From NCBI GenBank assembly GCA_036897095.1, contig JAYMSP010001465.1:1-31793 (forward strand): 31,793 nt of DNA, given 5' to 3'. This DNA is from Plantago elongata (lineage: Eukaryota > Streptophyta > Magnoliopsida > Lamiales > Plantaginaceae). Made by a program: the position numbers and the translations under genes. How positions within the stretch are numbered: position 1 is the first letter of the stretch; the number at the start of each line of letters is the position of its first letter. A model generated the notes under the pieces. The model was given only the letters and a program-made list of their open reading frames with translations, ran no database searches and was not told the origin of the DNA. Of the stretch, positions 27,938 to 31,793 are shown in pieces.

Positions 27938-28036
27938 ATTCTTTGTATGTTTATTTTGTTGATTTATGTATCAAGACCGTGTAATTTTTTGTTAAGTTGT
28001 TGGGAAAAAGACAATCGCTAAGCCCAAGACATCTCT

Positions 28037-28108
28037 ATGGGGCAGGATGAGGATGACGACTTTGATCAATCCGGTGTTATATTGAAGATGAAGAGAATGA
28101 AGGCATAG
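28037..28108 (+). CDS. Short acidic ORF in M3, possible remnant exon
   Basis: ATG at 28037 to TAG at 28106-28108 encodes 23 aa beginning MGQDEDDDFDQSG. The surrounding 28005-28110 stretch is less AT-rich than its neighbours and could be the last exon of a gene fragment captured in M3. No homology is recognised, and a 23-aa frame can easily arise by chance. Confidence 0.2.
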   Translation: MGQDEDDDFDQSGVILKMKRMKA

Positions 28109-28819
28109 AAGTTCATTGATTATCAGTTTAGTATTGACTATTAGATTTGTTTATCATTAACACTTGGATACCAAGACTATTTACATTTTGTAATACTTTG
28201 ATTTGTTTACTAATTTTTATAGGGTTTATCTGAATTTTTGTGTTTGTATGTGTTGATTTGTACACATTTTACCATTTGATCTTAGTAATTTTAACATTAA
28301 TTTTCATCATTTTTATCATATGCCATTACACATAAAATATTGACTATTATATATCAAACATATGCAATTTTATCTAAAATATCAATATGATTGTATGAAT
28401 ATATAAGCCTCACAATGAGTTATAATTTTAAAAAAAATCAGGTCGATCCGGTCCAGCTGGATCAACCCGTGAAAATTAAATAGTATAATTTTATGTGTAA
28501 ATTACTTATATTTATCTATTATGTAGGACTCTCAAAGACACTGAATATATTGTGGATTCTCAGGAGACTAACTCTTAAAAATATCATAAGCAGAATGTTC
28601 ACTAGACCACGGTGCTTGTAGTTTGTAGTTTTTGATGAAAAGAAGGCATTTAAGAATTGAAGTGGACAATTTTTATAGGTGGTATTTAATATAAATTATA
28701 TTTTTGCAATTGTTTCAAACATCAAATTGTTAATAAGATAAGTTTTTAAGTTATGCAATTTGTATAACATTTTTTTACAAATAACTAAATATTATAAATC
28801 AAACGGAGAGAGTTTAAAA

Positions 28820-29023
28820 AAGAGTATAAGGTATGCTCACCCGGTGAAATTCAAATCGGAGACAACTTGATACCACTCGAACCACAACCAGAACGACTGA
28901 AACATGTAACAGTAACACCAAAACGATAAGGGAGGCCAATTATAAACAAAACCCCAGACAACTCCAAAACAGGCCCAAACAACCTTAGAATGGTCTCCAC
29001 CATGACTCTGATTTGGCAATTTG
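28820..29023 (-). other. GC-richer insert inside R1, possible exon fragment
   Basis: This 200-bp block interrupts the R1 module relative to R2 and is far less AT-rich than its surroundings. The minus strand is open for 64 aa (29031-28837), Trp/Phe/Val-rich, ending just before a donor-like GGTGAGC (complement near 28838-28844). It may be an exon-like piece or a small retroposon; the GGTTCGAGTGGTATCAAG word on this strand resembles a tRNA-derived head but lacks a clear box B. Identity is unknown. Confidence 0.25.
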
Positions 29024-29121
29024 TACACCATTAATACAATGTGAAGTGGTAATGCAATTAAACTAGTAGTTGAATATTTTCTCTTTCAAGTCCCAAAACA
29101 TTACAACGTCCCATCCACTTG

Positions 29122-29140
29122 CAGGTCGAGAGTCGACCTG
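29122..29140. repeat. Perfect 8-bp hairpin in R1
   Basis: CAGGTCGA (29122-29129) and TCGACCTG (29133-29140) are perfect reverse complements around the loop GAG. The corresponding R2 sequence has lost the symmetry, so the hairpin is specific to R1. Confidence 0.8.
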
Positions 29141-30122
29141 TAATTGCACAGGTGCAGATATTTACGGGCTTTTCTCACGGTGATGTGATATAGCCTTACT
29201 GTACAACACAAATTACTCCACATATACTTTATCATTACACGTGTGTAGACCAAAAATATTTTAGTTGATATCATTTTAAGTGAGCAATTTGTGAGAGGTA
29301 GATTTTATAAATTTATATAATTTATTTTTCACAATGTTTTAAATATTCAAATCTTTAATAAGTTAAAATTTTATTAGTTAAGTTATGCAATTTTGTAAAA
29401 TTTTAAGAAGTATAGTACCATTAATTCAATGCGAATTGGTATCACAATTAAACTAGCAGTTCTATATTTTCCTCTTTAGTCTCATATCATTTTTAATGTA
29501 TATTAAAAGAAGTTAATGAAATATTATAACGTCCCAGTAACTTTGCGAGTCGAAAGTCCACCTTTACACTGGCACATTTATTCACATGGGTTACTATTTC
29601 GGTGATTTGATGGCCTCATTGTAACAATATAAATCCATTCCCATGCACTTTATTATCACTCGTGTGTGAACAAAAAATTTTTTAGTTGGTCACCCATTTT
29701 AAAAATACTGCAAAGCAAACTCGCTTAACTTTAAAATTATTATGAGGGAATTTTCGGAAGATGGTGCACTTTGTTGTTATGTGAAGTATTCTGGAATCTC
29801 TTTAATCTCTCTGAAATAAAACGTGAAAAAACTATGCAGGCGTTAGTTTCACCTTTAAATTTGGACGACTTTGCATTACACCTTGCCTGGAACAACCGTC
29901 CAACTCTTATAAGTTTTAGTTGACTCGTCACTGATACCTTTTTTAACAACTAATCAATCAAGCCCTGCCTATTTTAACGACAAAGTTATTCATTGGCGGC
30001 TTGCCCAATATATATACAAACACTGGCTCTTTTCACGCACTTAGTTCACACACATGTGAACTAGAATACTTTTAAATTGGTTATCCATGATTACTAGCTA
30101 CAAAGCAAACACGCTTAACGTT

Positions 30123-31793
30123 GTATTTCTTTTTATTAATTTTTAAAAATTAAGGTGCATCTTATTAATAAAAGCAGTGTTTAAAACATTTTAAGCTCTT
30201 TGAAATTTAGATTGAAATTTTAACACATAAATAATGAAAAAAATGTATATTTAATGTATATTTAAAGTAGTCGTTTACTTTTGTTATTAGTATGTTAGAG
30301 TTAATGAAAGATTGCAAACAAATTCGGAAATATACTGAATGGTAAATACTTTGTTGGTACTACTTACTCCATATTAAATTATTAATATAAGGGTCAGATT
30401 GACATTGTATCTAATGGGTTAGCTAATCCATCATCCTCATGGATTGAGGTTTTTGTTTGATATTATTTATTTATTTTACTACAGTTTGAATATAAATTAC
30501 ACCCAATCATCAAATTAGTCATTCCGAATCTATTAAGTATAATGATTATACCTATTCATTGATGATACAATAATATTGTGTCTCATACATTTGGTCCTTT
30601 TCGGCGGACTACGTTAGACTTCATTTTTTGTTTTTTAGTGTTTTTGTAAATTTTTATGTTTTAATGTTTTGTTGAATTTTTTTTTATGTTCTAAAAGTGA
30701 AGTTTTACATAGAACACTAGTCATTTTGATCATAAATATCTCATATGATTTTCTATTGACATGATGTTAGTGTCCACGAAAATATAATTCAAGGCTAGTG
30801 TTTTAGGTTTGGCTAAATTTTGTATGTAGCAACGATTACAAAAGTTTTAAGCTCGTCGGGGTGAATGATGTCCTCGTCACAGCGAAATATTACGACCAAT
30901 TTCGGAGCTTAAACAGTATCTAGCCATTGTGAGATTTGACGAGAATTTTACAGATGCGGCAGAAAAACTTCTTTGTAGTTTAGGATTATGCTTGTTATAC
31001 TCAGATTTTTTTCATAAAAAAGCTCCTTTACTAGTTTTTGACATTGATTTATTAATCGTGGAGCTTGGTTTTATCCTTGTACCAATCATCGTATCGAATT
31101 CTTGTAATCTTTTAATAATCGTTATTGTTTATTTTTAATTCATGCATGTTCTTTTGTTTATTCAAATTGAATAATCTTGAATGTCATTATCATTTTGTTT
31201 ATTCTTAGCGTAATCAATATCATAAATACATTGATTTTTTTCTTCCGTCATGAATAGGTAAGGGGCTGATTGTCATGACACTCAAATGGCTCGATTTGAA
31301 TGCCTGAATAGTGATCAGAATTGTAGTGAGATTGTTAAAAATTAGTGTTTGGTATAGAATTGTAATTGGATAGAGTATTATAGGTTTGTTATATATGTTG
31401 TGTAAAAGATAAATGATTGGTGTAAGTATGATGTGATTGGTTTTAAAATTTGATAAAATATGTATGAAAATTATATTGGTTAATATTGATATTTAAGGTT
31501 GTTAGAATTATATGATTAGTATAATTATGTAATAAGTTGTTTGGTAATTTGTATATAGAATAATGTTTTTATATATTAAAAAGAGATAAAATTATAATAA
31601 TAAAATTATATTCCAGAATAATCTAAGTAGTGAATGGAATCGTAAGTAATTATAATGTAATCGAAGCAAAAATCGAGTGTCGGACCGACCGGACAGAGGT
31701 TTTGTACAAAACCCAATAATATCTCAAATGTCCATTAAGTACTCCATTAGTCCATTTACCGTCATTTCTCCATTTTCGTCCATCTCCTGTCCA
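30123..31793. other. AT-rich region without recognisable genes
   Basis: The rest of the window is AT-rich with only short chance frames; the longest, 30929-31138, has a hydrophobic, low-complexity product and no gene-like context. A block at 31260-31660 with GTGTTTGGTATAGAATTG and GTTTGGTAATTTGTATAT words has the look of a MITE interior, but matching ends were not found. The last 120 bp are less AT-rich and may approach another feature beyond the window. Confidence 0.5.

Larger units (their letters stand above)
27675..27965 (+). repeat. About 135-bp tandem repeats, each carrying a microsatellite
   Basis: Units start at 27675, 27815 and 27945 with GTATGTTTTTGTT-ATTC-TGTAT. Units 1 and 2 continue with AAAATTGT-TATG and a CAGAC/GACCAGTAT motif and end in a microsatellite followed by a TTCTT-like border. 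The third is partial. The long open frame across this region is low-complexity and not considered a gene. Confidence 0.7.
26651..28579 (+). mobile_element. Putative DNA transposon M3 with degenerate long TIRs and a gene-like interior
   Basis: The left arm (26651-26790) includes AGAGTCCTAGACATTACG, GAGAGTTCTACA and TAATTTTCGCGGGT. It matches the reverse complement of the right arm (28436-28579), which includes GAGAGTCCTACATAATAG, TAATTTTCACGGGT and CCGGATCG. Identity is moderate over about 130 bp. The element would be about 1.9 kb and encloses a promoter-like TATA box, a CT-rich leader, tandem repeats and a short acidic frame, but no transposase. The superfamily is uncertain; a Mutator-type Pack element is plausible. 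Confidence 0.45.
28640..30122. repeat. Three degenerate copies of a promoter-like module (R1-R3)
   Basis: R1 (about 29024-29280) and R2 (about 29414-29729) share CCATTAAT-CAATG-GAA-TGGTA, CAATTAAACTAG-AGTT, ACGTCCCA and CTTTAT-ATCAC-CGTGTGT-GA. An upstream block (AAGTTATGCAATTT near 28751 and 29381) also recurs. R3 (about 29980-30122) keeps only the end: a TATA-like stretch, CACACATGTGAAC and CAAAGCAAACACGCTTAAC, matching R2 at 29711-29729. R2 and R3 include TATA-like words (CAATATAAATCC, CCAATATATATACAAACAC). They may be remnants of a duplicated promoter or an unknown repeat; no associated coding region is seen. Confidence 0.55.

Noticed and set aside
27549-27962. 137-aa open frame on the plus strand
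   Set aside because: It is translated microsatellite and TG-rich repeat (Cys/Val and Ala/Arg runs); the composition comes from the repeats, not from coding selection.
30929-31138. 69-aa plus-strand frame
   Set aside because: Hydrophobic, low-complexity product in AT-rich DNA with no leader, motif or codon bias.
31260-31660. Possible MITE
   Set aside because: GTTTGGTA-type words suggest it, but no inverted ends or target duplication could be matched.

Overview
This is eukaryotic, plant nuclear DNA, almost certainly from a eudicot. It is AT-rich and dominated by decayed LTR retrotransposons whose primer-binding sites match plant initiator-Met tRNA. It also holds Mutator-like DNA transposons and one intact single-exon gene. 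There are no operons, CRISPR arrays or rRNA genes, and no intact tRNA gene. The species cannot be read from the sequence.

Region 1-17238 is a nest of one Ty1/copia family. Its gag type (central gag domain, zinc knuckle, long coiled-coil C-terminal extension), LTR length (about 1.44 kb, TGTTAGGAATA...CCAACA) and the accessory region next to its 3' LTR point to the Sirevirus (SIRE/Maximus) lineage. A minus-strand copy (1-3769) carries the gag C-terminus, protease, integrase and the start of reverse transcriptase. It is joined head-on to a plus-strand LTR fragment (3776-4798), followed by a 3.8-kb accessory (env-like position) region (4799-8606), a polypurine tract and a full LTR (8948-10398). 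After a 1.9-kb spacer comes a second plus-strand element: full 5' LTR (12318-13756), PBS, broken gag, an internal LTR fragment (15282-16207), an RT/RNase H segment with a mutated active site (16208-16932) and a truncated LTR start (16933-17238). None of these copies can encode working proteins.

Region 17239-22187 is Ty3/gypsy-like LTR material. The end of one LTR (to 17861, with a 38-bp minisatellite) appears inserted in another LTR, whose last 269 bp recur as 17862-18130 and 21919-22187. Between them lie a PBS, about 98 bp of internal DNA, a polypurine tract and what looks like a very long, non-coding 3' LTR.

Region 22188-23910 holds the only convincing host gene: a single-exon 318-aa protein of a plant-specific, uncharacterised family with a hydrophobic N-terminus, behind a CT-rich leader.

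Region 23911-28579 holds three DNA transposons with long degenerate terminal inverted repeats. The first has a near-perfect 9-bp target duplication and encloses a small gene-like segment with a plausible intron (Pack-MULE-like). The second is its AT-rich relative. The third encloses a promoter-like TATA box, a CT-rich leader, tandem repeats and compound microsatellites. Region 28580-31793 is AT-rich DNA with three degenerate copies of a promoter-like module and no recognisable gene.
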